From NCBI GenBank assembly GCA_023390775.1, contig JAEWCF010000093.1, positions 1-42,694 of the forward strand: DNA of 42,694 nt. The letters run 5' to 3'. Positions 7,958 to 16,429 of the stretch are shown here, one piece after another. The notes beneath the pieces were generated by a model. The model was not told the origin of the DNA and did not search any database. It saw only the letters and a list, made by a program, of their open reading frames with translations. Both the position numbers and the translations under genes were made by a program. The first letter of the stretch is position 1; each line of letters begins with the position of its first letter. The stretch is from Bacteroidota bacterium. Its GTDB lineage: Bacteria; Bacteroidota; Bacteroidia; Flavobacteriales; Flavobacteriaceae.

Positions 7958-8956
7958 ATGAAATCCCTTTCAGAAATACCCTTTTCCATATTGGATCTTG
8001 CCATGGTGGCGCAGGGTGGCTCGCCCGAACTGACATTTGCAAACAGCTCCGACCTTGCACAGCGCGCCGAATCATGGGGCTTCAAACGCTACTGGCTCGC
8101 CGAGCACCACAACATGGAGGGCGTGGCTTCAACCGCAACTTCCGTACTCATAGGTTTTATTGCGGGCAGGACGCGGTCCATCCGGGTGGGATCGGGCGGG
8201 ATCATGTTGCCCAACCACGCACCCTTGGTCGTCGCCGAACAATTCGGGACGCTTGCCACGATCTACCCGAACAGGATCGACCTTGGCCTGGGACGCGCGC
8301 CGGGAACCGATTCCCTGACCGCACGTGCGCTTCGTCGCGACATGGCGGCCGTGATGGATTTTGAAGCGAATATCCGCGAATTGCAGAAATATTTGTCGGC
8401 CTCAAATAAAAACGGTGCCGTACGGGCTATCCCCGGTGAAGGTCTGAACATCCCCATCTGGGTCCTCGGTTCGAGCATGGACAGCGCATATCTTGCGGCA
8501 TCGATGGGGTTGCCCTATGCCTTTGCAAGCCATTTCGCACCGGCGCAGCTCCTGGACGCTATTGCGGTCTACCGGGAGAATTTTAAACCCTCGGCATCCC
8601 TCGCCCGGCCTTATGTCATGCCCTGCATCAATATCGTGGCAGCCGATTCCGATGAGCAGGCCGAACGCCTGGCGACATCCTTCAAGAAATTGTTCCTGGG
8701 CATCCTGACCGGGGAAAGGAAAAAATTAGGTCCTCCCGAAAATCCGGTGGGGCTATTTGAAAAACATGAGGAAGCAGCGCTTCAACAGATGATCCGGTAT
8801 TCCTTTGTTGGCGGTCCCGAAAAACTGCGCATGGAGGTCGGTCGATTCCTGGAGGTTACTTTTGCCGATGAGATCATGGTCAATTCGCCGATATTCGATC
8901 ATTCTGCGCGGTTGCACAGTTATGAACTGGTCAGCCAATTGGGGCTTCGGACCTGA
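7958..8956 (+). CDS. LLM-class flavin-dependent oxidoreductase (YhbW-like)
   Basis: This 332-residue luciferase-like monooxygenase has the family's TIM-barrel landmarks. These are the N-terminal ILDLAMVAQGG, the RYWLAEHHNMEGVASTATSVLIG helix-strand, VGSGGIMLPNHAPLVVAEQFGTLATIYPNRIDLGLGRAPG, and a C-terminal FVGGPEKLR. The AEHHN motif and GLGRAPGT resemble the E. coli YhbW group, whose members use FMNH2 and oxygen on unknown substrates. It follows ligD with 12 bp between them but has its own -7 box. No terminator is visible in the 181 bp after it. Confidence 0.9.
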   Translation: MKSLSEIPFSILDLAMVAQGGSPELTFANSSDLAQRAESWGFKRYWLAEHHNMEGVASTATSVLIGFIAGRTRSIRVGSGGIMLPNHAPLVVAEQFGTLATIYPNRIDLGLGRAPGTDSLTARALRRDMAAVMDFEANIRELQKYLSASNKNGAVRAIPGEGLNIPIWVLGSSMDSAYLAASMGLPYAFASHFAPAQLLDAIAVYRENFKPSASLARPYVMPCINIVAADSDEQAERLATSFKKLFLGILTGERKKLGPPENPVGLFEKHEEAALQQMIRYSFVGGPEKLRMEVGRFLEVTFADEIMVNSPIFDHSARLHSYELVSQLGLRT

Positions 8957-9137
8957 AACTGCCGAAAAAAATTTATTTGGAGCTGGCCCCCACCCGCCAC
9001 CCACAATTTCGCCATCCCACGGCAACCGCCGGTACGACAAAACCATCGATCTCTCCATTTGCCCAATAGCACCGGCCACAATGTTTCCATCCGCGAAATC
9101 TAAGTTAGTTTAACTCCGACGGCCTTTCGAATGGGTT

Positions 9138-10880
9138 CTATCCCCGCGTGTCCCGCTCCCCAATCTGTTGGCGCCAAAGTGCATAATACAGCCCTTTGAT
9201 TTCCAACAAATGGTCATGCGTCCCTTGCTCAATGATCCGGCCTCGCTCCAGTACAAAAATCCGGTCGGCGTGCATGATGGTGGATAGCCGGTGCGCGATC
9301 AAGATCGTCATCTGTTGGCGGCTGGCCGATATCTCGCGAATGGTTTTGGTGATATGTTCCTCGGTAATCGAATCCAGTGCCGATGTCGCTTCGTCAAAAA
9401 TCAACATCCTGGGTTTGCGCAACAGCGCGCGGGCAATCGATAACCGCTGTTTCTCCCCTCCCGACAGTTTACGGCCTCCCTCACCCAGGACCGTATCCAG
9501 GCCATCCGGCGCGTTTTGGAGGATCGTCATGGCCGATGCCTTTTCCATCGCCTCGAGCATTTCGGCCTGGGTTGCGTCGGGTTTGACGAAGAGCAAATTT
9601 TCCCGGATCGTCCCAAAAAACAACTGGGTATCCTGCGTTACGAAACCCATCTGGCGGCGCACCTGATTGAACCGCAGGTCGTCGATCGATACACCGTCGT
9701 AGAGAATCTCCCCCGACACTGGCCGGTACAGCCCCACGAGCAATTTGACCAACGTGGATTTTCCCGAACCCGAGGGGCCCACGAACGCAAGCGTGTCCCC
9801 CAACCCGGCTTCGAACGTGACGTTGCGGATCGCATCGCTCGATGCGCTTTTGTGCCGAAAAACAACGTTTTGGAAAGACAGCGATGAGATCGGGCCTGCG
9901 GCGACGTATTCCTTCGGGCTGTATTCAACGGGTTTTTCCAGGATGGAATTGAGCATCGAAAGGGCAGTCTGTGCCTCGCGCCAGGAGACGATGATGTTTC
10001 CCAAATCCTGCAGGGGCCCGATAAGCGCGGTGGAAATGAACTGCATCGATATCAGCTGTCCGGGCGAGAGCACGTTCCTGAAAATCAGCCACAGGAGGAT
10101 GAACAGGATCGATTGCTTGAGCAGGACCAGGATCGTCCCCTGCAGGAAACTCAAGGTGCGCATCTTCTTCACCTTGGCCATTTCGGCGATGTAGATGTCG
10201 CGGGTATGTTGCCGCAGACGCCTGATCTCGGAATAGGTCAAGCCGAGACTTTTGACCAGTTCGATGTTGCGAAGGCTTTCGGTGATCGTGCCGCTCATTT
10301 GCCGGTTCTGTCGCATCAGCGAACGTTGCAGGGTCTTGATCGAGCGGCTTAACAGGCTTGTGATTCCCCCCAGGACGATGAACCCGACAAAAAATACCGG
10401 AATCAGGGCCCAGTGCTTGGTCACGGCATACCACAGCAAAAACCCGATGCCTACCACCGAGGAAAACAGCACGTTGATGAAGGCCGAAAGGAATTTTTCG
10501 GTATCGGTTCGTACCTTGACCAAAACCGCAAGGATTTCGCCGCTGGACTGTTCCTCGAATTCCTGAAATGGCAGCCGCAACGTGTGCCGAAGCCCTTCGT
10601 TGAAAATGTCCATCCCGAAGCGCTGGACGATCATGCGAAGCACATAGTCCTTGAGCGATTGGAACAAAAGGGCCGCAAGGGCCAGGCCGATCGCCAGCAC
10701 AAGCAGGTTGACGATTCCTTGTGGAAATTCCCCGCCCGAAGGTTTCAGAGCATACTGGTCTAAAATCCTACCGAAGATGATGGGATCGTACAGGGACAGG
10801 ACCTGCGCAACTCCCGCGAGCAGCATGGTCAAAGCGATTTTCCACCGATAGGGCCGCAGGTATTTCCAAAAGAGGCGCAT
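9138..10880 (-). CDS. ABC exporter, fused permease and ATPase (MsbA-like)
   Basis: The protein has 580 residues. An N-terminal type I exporter membrane domain (about 1-310, six helices) is followed by the nucleotide-binding domain. That domain has Walker A GPSGSGKS (about 367-374), a Q-loop at VTQDTQLFFG, signature LSGGEKQRLS (about 470), Walker B LIFDEATSALD and the switch His in IAHRLST. All motifs are intact. It probably works as a homodimer; lipid, peptide or drug export is possible and the substrate cannot be read from the sequence. It is divergent from the DASS transporter. A weak -7-like TATATTGA lies at 10884-10891 on the minus strand, 3 nt before the start. Confidence 0.92.
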   Translation of the reverse strand: MRLFWKYLRPYRWKIALTMLLAGVAQVLSLYDPIIFGRILDQYALKPSGGEFPQGIVNLLVLAIGLALAALLFQSLKDYVLRMIVQRFGMDIFNEGLRHTLRLPFQEFEEQSSGEILAVLVKVRTDTEKFLSAFINVLFSSVVGIGFLLWYAVTKHWALIPVFFVGFIVLGGITSLLSRSIKTLQRSLMRQNRQMSGTITESLRNIELVKSLGLTYSEIRRLRQHTRDIYIAEMAKVKKMRTLSFLQGTILVLLKQSILFILLWLIFRNVLSPGQLISMQFISTALIGPLQDLGNIIVSWREAQTALSMLNSILEKPVEYSPKEYVAAGPISSLSFQNVVFRHKSASSDAIRNVTFEAGLGDTLAFVGPSGSGKSTLVKLLVGLYRPVSGEILYDGVSIDDLRFNQVRRQMGFVTQDTQLFFGTIRENLLFVKPDATQAEMLEAMEKASAMTILQNAPDGLDTVLGEGGRKLSGGEKQRLSIARALLRKPRMLIFDEATSALDSITEEHITKTIREISASRQQMTILIAHRLSTIMHADRIFVLERGRIIEQGTHDHLLEIKGLYYALWRQQIGERDTRG

Positions 10881-10927
10881 GCTTCAATATACGAAATTGC
10901 ACCGATACTACCCTCGCCCAGAATAAG

Positions 10928-10935
10928 TATATTCG
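10928..10935 (+). promoter_or_regulatory. -7-like box TATATTCG for the DASS transporter
   Basis: This matches TAnnTTTG with one mismatch and ends 4 nt before the ATG at 10940. The intergenic region to the divergent ABC gene is only 59 bp, so the two promoters sit back to back. Confidence 0.45.
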
Positions 10936-10939
10936 CCTC

Positions 10940-12301
10940 ATGGGGGCTGAAATCTTCTGGAAGGCCAATTTTCGTGCTGCAGGCTTTTTTACCGCGCTGG
11001 CCATTGCGCTCGGGATCCTAGTTGGGCCCCTGCTCCCAGAGGCCGCGCCAAACAGGACGCTTGCAATTTTGGCATTCGCTGCTATCCTTTGGATGACCGA
11101 GGCCATCCCGCTGGCCCTCACGGCCGTACTCGTTCCGATATTATCAATTGCCTTGGGGCTCTTGGGCCCTGACGAATCCATCCTGCCCTTTTTCGATCCG
11201 GTGATCTTTCTTTTCATGGGAGGTTTTGTCCTCGCGGCTGCCCTCGCAAAATACGGGCTCGACGGCCTTATTGCGACCAAGCTCATGGCGCTGGCACGCG
11301 GGAACCTTTACCGCGCCTCGCTCCTGCTGATGCTGGCCACCTCCGTGCTGGCGAGCTGGATTGGCAATACGGCAACCACGACGATGATGATTCCCCTCGG
11401 ACTGGGGCTTCTTTCGTCGGGGCAACAAACAAATCCGGGGCGGGAAGCGGGTTTCCTCATCCTGGGGATTGCCTATGCGGCCAATTCGGGCGGTGTGATG
11501 ACCCTGATCGGAACCCCGCCCAATGCGATCGGCGCGGCCATTTTAGACCTTTCATTTGCCGAGTGGCTTTCATACGGCATTCCCGTTTTCGCCGTAACTT
11601 TTCCGTTGATGGTACTGGTCCTTACGCTTTACTTCAAGCCCGATTTGCAAGTTGGGGCCGTGCCAAAGGCAGATGTGCGGGGGCTTGCGCCCGGATCGGG
11701 CAAACTCATGGGAATCTTCGCGATGACGGTCGCCTTATGGATGGCCGAGGGAGTGCTGGCCCCTTTGCTGGGAATTGAGCACGGCTACACGGCGCTGGTT
11801 GCGGTGGCCTGCATGCTGCTGATATTTGCCTCGAAACTAATGGGCGTGAACGAAATCGTTCGCCGTATCCGATGGGACGTGCTGCTGTTGTTTGGCGGCG
11901 GGCTGTGCCTGGGCTTGGTGGTCGAGAAATCCGGCCTGGGCGGGATCCTCATCGAGAAAATCATTTCGGTGGCCGGTGGGGTTTGGCCGATGCTTTTCCT
12001 TTGGTTGCTGATGCTGTTCTGCATCGCCCTCACGGAATTCATGAGCAATACCGCCAGCGCCGCCCTTCTTTTGCCGTTGCTGTTTTCGCTCGCCGTCAGG
12101 ATGGATTCCGATCCCCTGGCGCTCGTGCTTCCGGCCACATTTGCCGCTTCCTACGGATTCATGCTCCCGGTGGGTACGCCGCCCAATGCCATGGCCTACG
12201 GCACGGGTTTGGTCCCGCAAAAGGACATGCTCAGGTCGGGCCTAGTGATGAACCTGGTGTTCTCGGCCGTACTGACCGTTCTCTTCCATTTTATTTTTTA
12301 A
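10940..12301 (+). CDS. DASS/SLC13-family sodium-coupled anion symporter
   Basis: The protein has 453 residues and about eleven hydrophobic segments in two inverted halves. The two family SNT-type substrate/sodium sites are visible: SWIGNTATTTMMIP in the first half and TEFMSNTASAALLLP in the second. Each is followed by a TPPNA loop (LIGTPPNAIG and VGTPPNAMAYG). Family members carry di- or tricarboxylates, or sulfate, inward with Na+. The substrate here is probably a dicarboxylate but this is not certain. It is divergent from the ABC exporter and converges on the operon ending at 12362. Confidence 0.9.
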   Translation: MGAEIFWKANFRAAGFFTALAIALGILVGPLLPEAAPNRTLAILAFAAILWMTEAIPLALTAVLVPILSIALGLLGPDESILPFFDPVIFLFMGGFVLAAALAKYGLDGLIATKLMALARGNLYRASLLLMLATSVLASWIGNTATTTMMIPLGLGLLSSGQQTNPGREAGFLILGIAYAANSGGVMTLIGTPPNAIGAAILDLSFAEWLSYGIPVFAVTFPLMVLVLTLYFKPDLQVGAVPKADVRGLAPGSGKLMGIFAMTVALWMAEGVLAPLLGIEHGYTALVAVACMLLIFASKLMGVNEIVRRIRWDVLLLFGGGLCLGLVVEKSGLGGILIEKIISVAGGVWPMLFLWLLMLFCIALTEFMSNTASAALLLPLLFSLAVRMDSDPLALVLPATFAASYGFMLPVGTPPNAMAYGTGLVPQKDMLRSGLVMNLVFSAVLTVLFHFIF

Positions 12302-12330
12302 ACGGGACTTTACGGAGGATGTCCTTTAAC

Positions 12331-12352
12331 ACAAAAGCGCCCTCTCGGGCGC
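12331..12352 (-). terminator. intrinsic terminator of the 12362-18621 minus-strand series
   Basis: GCGCCC (12337-12342) and GGGCGC (12347-12352) form a 6-bp GC stem with a 4-nt loop. Read on the minus strand it is followed by TTTTGT. It lies just past the stop of the small coiled-coil gene. It may also slow transcription from the DASS gene, but the plus-strand tail lacks a T run. Confidence 0.7.
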
Positions 12353-12361
12353 CTTGCTGAA

Positions 12362-12766
12362 TCAATAATTATAACGCGTTTTCAAGAAAGTGAACAGGTT
12401 CCGCTTAAACTGCTTGTAGCGCGCAAAGTGCCCTTCGATCTCGGCCTTGAAAGCCAAATAATTTCGGGCAAAATGAGCTTCGCACTGCAGGTCCTGGCAT
12501 TCATCCATCTTTCGCAAATCATTTGAAAAGTTGAGGAACTGCCGCTGGTAACCCCGGTTGTGATCCTGGATGTCGCGGATGCTTTCCTGAAGGTTGTCGT
12601 AATCGGCGGCGCTCCAGGTACCCTGTTCCTTTTGATGGGTTCCGATAAGATTGCGGTAAAAAATCAATTCGATGTTGATGAGTTCGATTTCCTGCTGCCA
12701 TCGGGACAGGTCGCCGGAAAGGCCTGCGATGCCCAGATCGTCGTCTGCCAGGTTACGCGCGTTCAT
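12362..12766 (-). CDS. uncharacterised helical protein downstream of a GreA/B-like factor
   Basis: This 134-residue, hydrophilic, probably all-alpha protein has long heptad-like stretches (for example DLSRWQQEIELINIELIFYRNLI and RYKQFKRNLFTFLKTRYNY). It has no signal peptide, membrane segment or recognised family. Its start lies inside the end of the GreA/B-like gene (14-bp overlap) and its stop is followed by a terminator, so it is the last cistron of the operon. A partner role with the Gre-like protein is possible from context only. Confidence 0.75.
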   Translation of the reverse strand: MNARNLADDDLGIAGLSGDLSRWQQEIELINIELIFYRNLIGTHQKEQGTWSAADYDNLQESIRDIQDHNRGYQRQFLNFSNDLRKMDECQDLQCEAHFARNYLAFKAEIEGHFARYKQFKRNLFTFLKTRYNY

Positions 12767-13178
12767 GTCCGACTGCTTTTAATTGAGGGTCGTCCTGACT
12801 GACATTGATGATCCTGATCGCTTGTTCGCCACCCGGAAAGCGCCAGTTCACCACATCGCCCTGGGCATACCCAAATAGTGCCAGGCCCATCGGGGCGATG
12901 ATCGATAACCGGTTTTGGCGGATATTCCCGCGTTCGGGCGTGACGATCTGGAAATCGTGAAGCTTGTTTCTGGGATCCAGGATCGTCACGATTGAATTGA
13001 ATCGGACAACGTCGTCCGGCATATTTTCCTGCGCGACGATCTCGGCCTCGCCAAGTTCCCTGGAAAGCCGGTCGATCGAAACGCGGTAGGAATCGTCCAT
13101 GCGATTGGGTATCCGCGCGATGATTTGGCGCAGCAGCAGCATTTCCCGCTTCTCGACAATAAGTTTTTCGTATTTCAT
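12753..13178 (-). CDS. GreA/GreB C-terminal domain family protein (Rnk-like)
   Basis: The protein has 141 residues. A short N-terminal helix region is followed by the FKBP-like C-terminal domain of Gre factors: VVRFNSIVTILDPRN, FQIVTPERGNI, RLSIIAPMGLALFGYAQGDVVNWRFPGG, and a closing IRIINVS strand. The full-length Gre coiled coil with its acidic tip is absent. It therefore resembles Rnk or GreA/B-like regulators that bind RNA polymerase without canonical transcript cleavage. It sits 11 bp after gdhA in the same direction and overlaps the small gene after it. Confidence 0.85.
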   Translation of the reverse strand: MKYEKLIVEKREMLLLRQIIARIPNRMDDSYRVSIDRLSRELGEAEIVAQENMPDDVVRFNSIVTILDPRNKLHDFQIVTPERGNIRQNRLSIIAPMGLALFGYAQGDVVNWRFPGGEQAIRIINVSQDDPQLKAVGHERA

Positions 13179-13189
13179 CTCGATAAGGA

Positions 13190-14470
13190 TTAAGGGAAAA
13201 TTCCCCTGTGTTTATAAGCTTTTTCTATTCGGGAGAGCGCCAGGATGTAGGCGGCGGTACGCATGTCGGTCTTTCCTTCCGATGCGATTGCGGCGACCTT
13301 TTCAAACGTTGCCGAGAACTTACGCTCGATTTTTTGCATCACTTCCTCAAGGTGCCAGATCTCCCCGGACCGGTTCTGAAGCCATTCGTAATAACTGCCG
13401 ATGACCCCTCCCGAATTGCAGAGGATGTCCGGGATCACCGCAATCTCCTTCTGCAGCAAAATTGCCTCGCCTTCGCGGTCGGTCGGCCCATTGGCGCCTT
13501 CGGCCACAACCGTAGCATCGATGGAATAGGCATTTTCGGCGGTGATCTGGTTCCCCAGGGCTGCCGGGATCACGATGTCGCACCTTATGGCAAAAAAGTC
13601 ATCGCGTTCCAGCGCATTTGCCCGGTTGAATCCTTTCACCGAACCACCGTTGTGCTTGGTGTAGTCAAACAGTTTGTGGACATCGATCCCGTCGGGATTG
13701 ACAATCGAGGCATCGACGTCCTGCACGCCGATGAGCCTGGCGCCGTCGCGTTCCAGGAAGTGCGCGGCCCAGTAACCGACATTGCCAAATCCCTGGACGA
13801 TGAACGTCTTCCCCGAAAGCTTTTCGCCGCGGCCCGCATAGAAAAGCCTGAGCGAAAGGTAAACCCCAAATCCGGTTGCCCGGTCACGGCCCTCCAGCCC
13901 TCCGAATCCTACCGGCTTTCCGGTGACGACGTGCTGGTTGAGCGAGCGTTCCGAAGGCCTCCTGGTGGACATGTAGGTATCGGCGATCCACGCCATGGTC
14001 TGTTCGGTGGTATTGACGTCCGGCGCCGGGATGTCATAGTCCGGCCCGATGTTGTCGCCCAGCGCATAGGCAAAACGCCGGGTGATGCGCTCGAGTTCGG
14101 CTTTTGAATATTTGGAGGGATCGAGCTGGATACCCCCCTTGGCTCCCCCGTACGGAAGACCGGCAAGCGCCGTTTTCCACGTCATCCACATCGCCAAAGC
14201 CCTCGTGTCGTCAATGTCCACCGACTGATGGTAGCGCAATCCACCTTTGTAAGGCCCGAGCACGTTGTTGTGCTGGACGCGGTAACCGGTGAACACTTCA
14301 ATCTTACCGTTGTCCATCCGCACGGGAAAATGGACCACGATTTCGTTGTTGGTGATGGAGAGGATTTTTTTGATGTCCGGGTCGAGCTTCATCGCATCGG
14401 CCGTCCTGTTGAACTGTCCGAGGACGATCTCGGTCATGTTTTGCGGTTTCCCGCTCGCAGTTGTTATCAT
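13190..14470 (-). CDS. gdhA: glutamate dehydrogenase (Glu/Leu/Phe/Val family)
   Basis: The protein has 426 residues and catalyses the reversible oxidative deamination of glutamate to 2-oxoglutarate. Substrate-domain motifs are GPYKGGLRYH (residues 72-81), MTWKTALAGLPYGGAKGG with active-site Lys111, and DIPAPDVNT. The Rossmann domain has VQGFGNVG and later AEGANGPT. Length and motifs fit the hexameric group II enzymes of about 420 aa; NAD versus NADP preference is not read out. It starts 9 bp after a receiver-only response regulator and is followed closely by the Gre-like gene, so its expression may be tied to the nearby NtrB/NtrC-type pair, consistent with nitrogen control. Confidence 0.93.
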   Translation of the reverse strand: MITTASGKPQNMTEIVLGQFNRTADAMKLDPDIKKILSITNNEIVVHFPVRMDNGKIEVFTGYRVQHNNVLGPYKGGLRYHQSVDIDDTRALAMWMTWKTALAGLPYGGAKGGIQLDPSKYSKAELERITRRFAYALGDNIGPDYDIPAPDVNTTEQTMAWIADTYMSTRRPSERSLNQHVVTGKPVGFGGLEGRDRATGFGVYLSLRLFYAGRGEKLSGKTFIVQGFGNVGYWAAHFLERDGARLIGVQDVDASIVNPDGIDVHKLFDYTKHNGGSVKGFNRANALERDDFFAIRCDIVIPAALGNQITAENAYSIDATVVAEGANGPTDREGEAILLQKEIAVIPDILCNSGGVIGSYYEWLQNRSGEIWHLEEVMQKIERKFSATFEKVAAIASEGKTDMRTAAYILALSRIEKAYKHRGIFP

Positions 14471-14479
14471 GGGATTGAA

Positions 14480-14974
14480 TTAATAATGATCTCTTTCATA
14501 GTTGTCAAGGGTCAGGTTGAGCCAGTACGGCAGGTTTTTGCGGTAAAAAAGGTGTTGCAGGATCTCCGCCAGTTCATTTACGGCCGGTGTCTTGGCCAGG
14601 TAATGCGAAGCGCCCAGACGTTTGGTGTCCTGGATTTCGTACAGATCGGTCGAGGTGGAATAAATAACCACGGGAACCATGTCCAGTGATCGCATCGACC
14701 TGAAAATCATCAGGCACTCCTTACCTCCTATCGCGGGCATATTGAGATCCAGGAAAACGATGTCCGGAACATCGCCCGATTTGAGCATTTCCAACGCGTC
14801 CAAACCGTTCGATGCGTACTTGCAGCGTGCCTTTAAACCCGTTCGGGAGAGCGCAAGGGAGAAAATGTCGGCTTCGTCCGGGTCATCGTTTATAAGAAGG
14901 CATTCGATGACCTGGGACTCTATCCCGGCGGGAAATGGCGAAATGAATTTTTGCATGGCCTGAATTTTTGACAT
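14480..14974 (-). CDS. single-domain response regulator (receiver only)
   Basis: This is a receiver domain of about 164 residues with no output domain. Acidic residues NDD lie near the start, the phosphoacceptor Asp is in VFLDLNMP, the switch region is VVIYSTST, and the conserved Lys is in YLAKTP. The C-terminal tail (FYRKNLPYWLNLTLDNYERDHY) is extra. ATG at 14974 is preferred over an in-frame upstream start at 15013 because a TGCCTTTG box lies 5 nt before it; a Met at 14956 is also possible. It lies between the NtrC-like activator and gdhA, and could act as a phosphate sink or a protein-interaction regulator. Confidence 0.85.
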   Translation of the reverse strand: MSKIQAMQKFISPFPAGIESQVIECLLINDDPDEADIFSLALSRTGLKARCKYASNGLDALEMLKSGDVPDIVFLDLNMPAIGGKECLMIFRSMRSLDMVPVVIYSTSTDLYEIQDTKRLGASHYLAKTPAVNELAEILQHLFYRKNLPYWLNLTLDNYERDHY

Positions 14975-14979
14975 GCCGC

Positions 14980-14987
14980 CAAAGGCA
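14980..14987 (-). promoter_or_regulatory. -7-like box TGCCTTTG before the receiver gene
   Basis: Read on the minus strand this matches TAnnTTTG at seven of eight positions and ends 5 nt before the ATG at 14974, the same placement seen at mnmE, tilS and the NtrB-like kinase. Confidence 0.35.
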
Positions 14988-15106
14988 AAGGCCATACCGC
15001 TCGGTGAAATCACAATTCAACAACCTCAATTTCAATAAGTTAGGAATTAGTGCTGAAAATAATGCGCGGATACGGGCGGGGAATTCTGTTCCGGGCCGGG
15101 GAATAA

Positions 15107-16426
15107 TTACCCGTTTTCTCGGAGTTTTGCCCGAAGCGTCTTGCGGTCGATTCCGAGGATTTCAGCCGCACGCGTCTTGTTGTTTCCGCATGAGGAAAGG
15201 ACGCGCATGATGTGCTCGCGCTCCACTTCATGGAGTTGTTGGAGCGTTTCTTCGGGCGCTGCCAGCGAATATTTTAGGTTTTCCGGCAGATCGCCCACCG
15301 AGATGTCGCCGTCGCAGAGGATGACCAGCCTCTGGATCAGGTTTTCAAGTTCGCGGACATTCCCCGGCCAGGGATGCCGTTCGAGCAGGGCTTTTGCATC
15401 CGGAAGGATCGCTGGGGCCGGCCTTGAGAATTCAGTGCTGTATTTACCAATGAAATGCTCTGCCAGCGGAATGATGTCTTCCGGGCGCTCGCGCAACGAG
15501 GGTGTCCTGATATTCACGACATTCAGCCTGTAGTACAAATCCTCCCTGAATTCCCCGGCCGATACCATTTTTGCCAGGTCGGCATTGGTCGCCGCAACAA
15601 TGCGAAGCGTAACGGGCCGCACCTGTTGCTCGCCGATGCGCGTGACCTCGCGTTGCTGCAAGACCCGCAACAGCCTGGACTGTACGCTGAGCGGCGCGTT
15701 CCCGATTTCGTCCAGGAAAACAGTCCCGCCATCAGCCCTTTCAAATAATCCGGGCCTTGCCTCTCCCGCTCCCGTGAATGCCCCCTTGGCAAACCCAAAC
15801 AACTCCGATTCCAGCAGCGTTTCGGGCAAAGCCCCGCAATTGATCGCCACAAAAGGCGCGGCGGCAAAAGCTCCCCTGTCATGGATGGCTCGCGCGACGA
15901 GTTCTTTCCCGGTTCCGCTTTCGCCTGTAATCAGGATGGTGGCCCGGTTGTCCTTTACCCGCTCGACGATATCGACCATCCGGGCGAATAATTTTGAATG
16001 CCCGGTCATGCCGGCATATTGCGTGATTTTGGGGCTTGTCGGGCGTTCCCGGACGGTTGCCGATCCTTCGATGGACCGGCCGATCGCCGAACGGAGTTCT
16101 TCGGCCGTAAAGGGCTTGGACAAAAATTCCACCGCCCCCGCTTTTATGGAGCCGACCGCATTGTCGAGCGTCGGAAACCCCGTGACCACGAGTTTGGGTA
16201 TCTGCGGATAATGCTCGCGTGCAAACCTGATGAGTTCCAGGCCGTTGATGCCCGGCATCTGAAGGTCGGTAATGATCAGGTCGATGCTCCCCGATTGGAG
16301 GATCTCGATCGCCTCACGCACCGAAGAGGCCCGATAGGTGTGGAAATCCATCGATTTGAGATGCCTGTGCAACAGCTCGAGCATGTCATAGTCATCGTCG
16401 ACGATAAGCACGTTCTCCTTTCTCAT
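15107..16426 (-). CDS. NtrC-family sigma-54-dependent response regulator
   Basis: The protein has 439 residues. The receiver domain has DDD at 10-12, phosphoacceptor Asp54 in IITDLQMPG and Lys104 in FLSKPF. The AAA+ domain has Walker A GESGTGKE (168-175), the sigma-54 contact loop GAFTGA (215-220), Walker B GGTVFLDE (233-240) and an arginine-rich R-x-LNV sensor. A Fis-type helix-turn-helix is at the end (NNKTRAAEILGIDRKTLRAKL). All activation motifs are intact, so it should open sigma-54 promoters. It starts 3 bp after the NtrB-like kinase, its evident partner. No clear TGGCAC-N5-TTGC site was found in the surrounding intergenic DNA. Confidence 0.95.
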   Translation of the reverse strand: MRKENVLIVDDDYDMLELLHRHLKSMDFHTYRASSVREAIEILQSGSIDLIITDLQMPGINGLELIRFAREHYPQIPKLVVTGFPTLDNAVGSIKAGAVEFLSKPFTAEELRSAIGRSIEGSATVRERPTSPKITQYAGMTGHSKLFARMVDIVERVKDNRATILITGESGTGKELVARAIHDRGAFAAAPFVAINCGALPETLLESELFGFAKGAFTGAGEARPGLFERADGGTVFLDEIGNAPLSVQSRLLRVLQQREVTRIGEQQVRPVTLRIVAATNADLAKMVSAGEFREDLYYRLNVVNIRTPSLRERPEDIIPLAEHFIGKYSTEFSRPAPAILPDAKALLERHPWPGNVRELENLIQRLVILCDGDISVGDLPENLKYSLAAPEETLQQLHEVEREHIMRVLSSCGNNKTRAAEILGIDRKTLRAKLRENG

Positions 16427-16429
16427 CGG

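Noticed and set aside
8957..9137. Small gene or terminator between the LLM oxidoreductase and the ABC exporter
   Set aside because: No frame with a start and recognisable protein, and no hairpin with a T run, could be supported.
13208..14107. 299-codon plus-strand frame inside gdhA
   Set aside because: It is antisense to a clearly coding, fully conserved glutamate dehydrogenase; its length reflects GC-rich codon bias.
15014..15106. Sigma-54 promoter near the NtrC-like gene
   Set aside because: No TGGCAC-N5-TTGC-like site was found on either strand in this gap.
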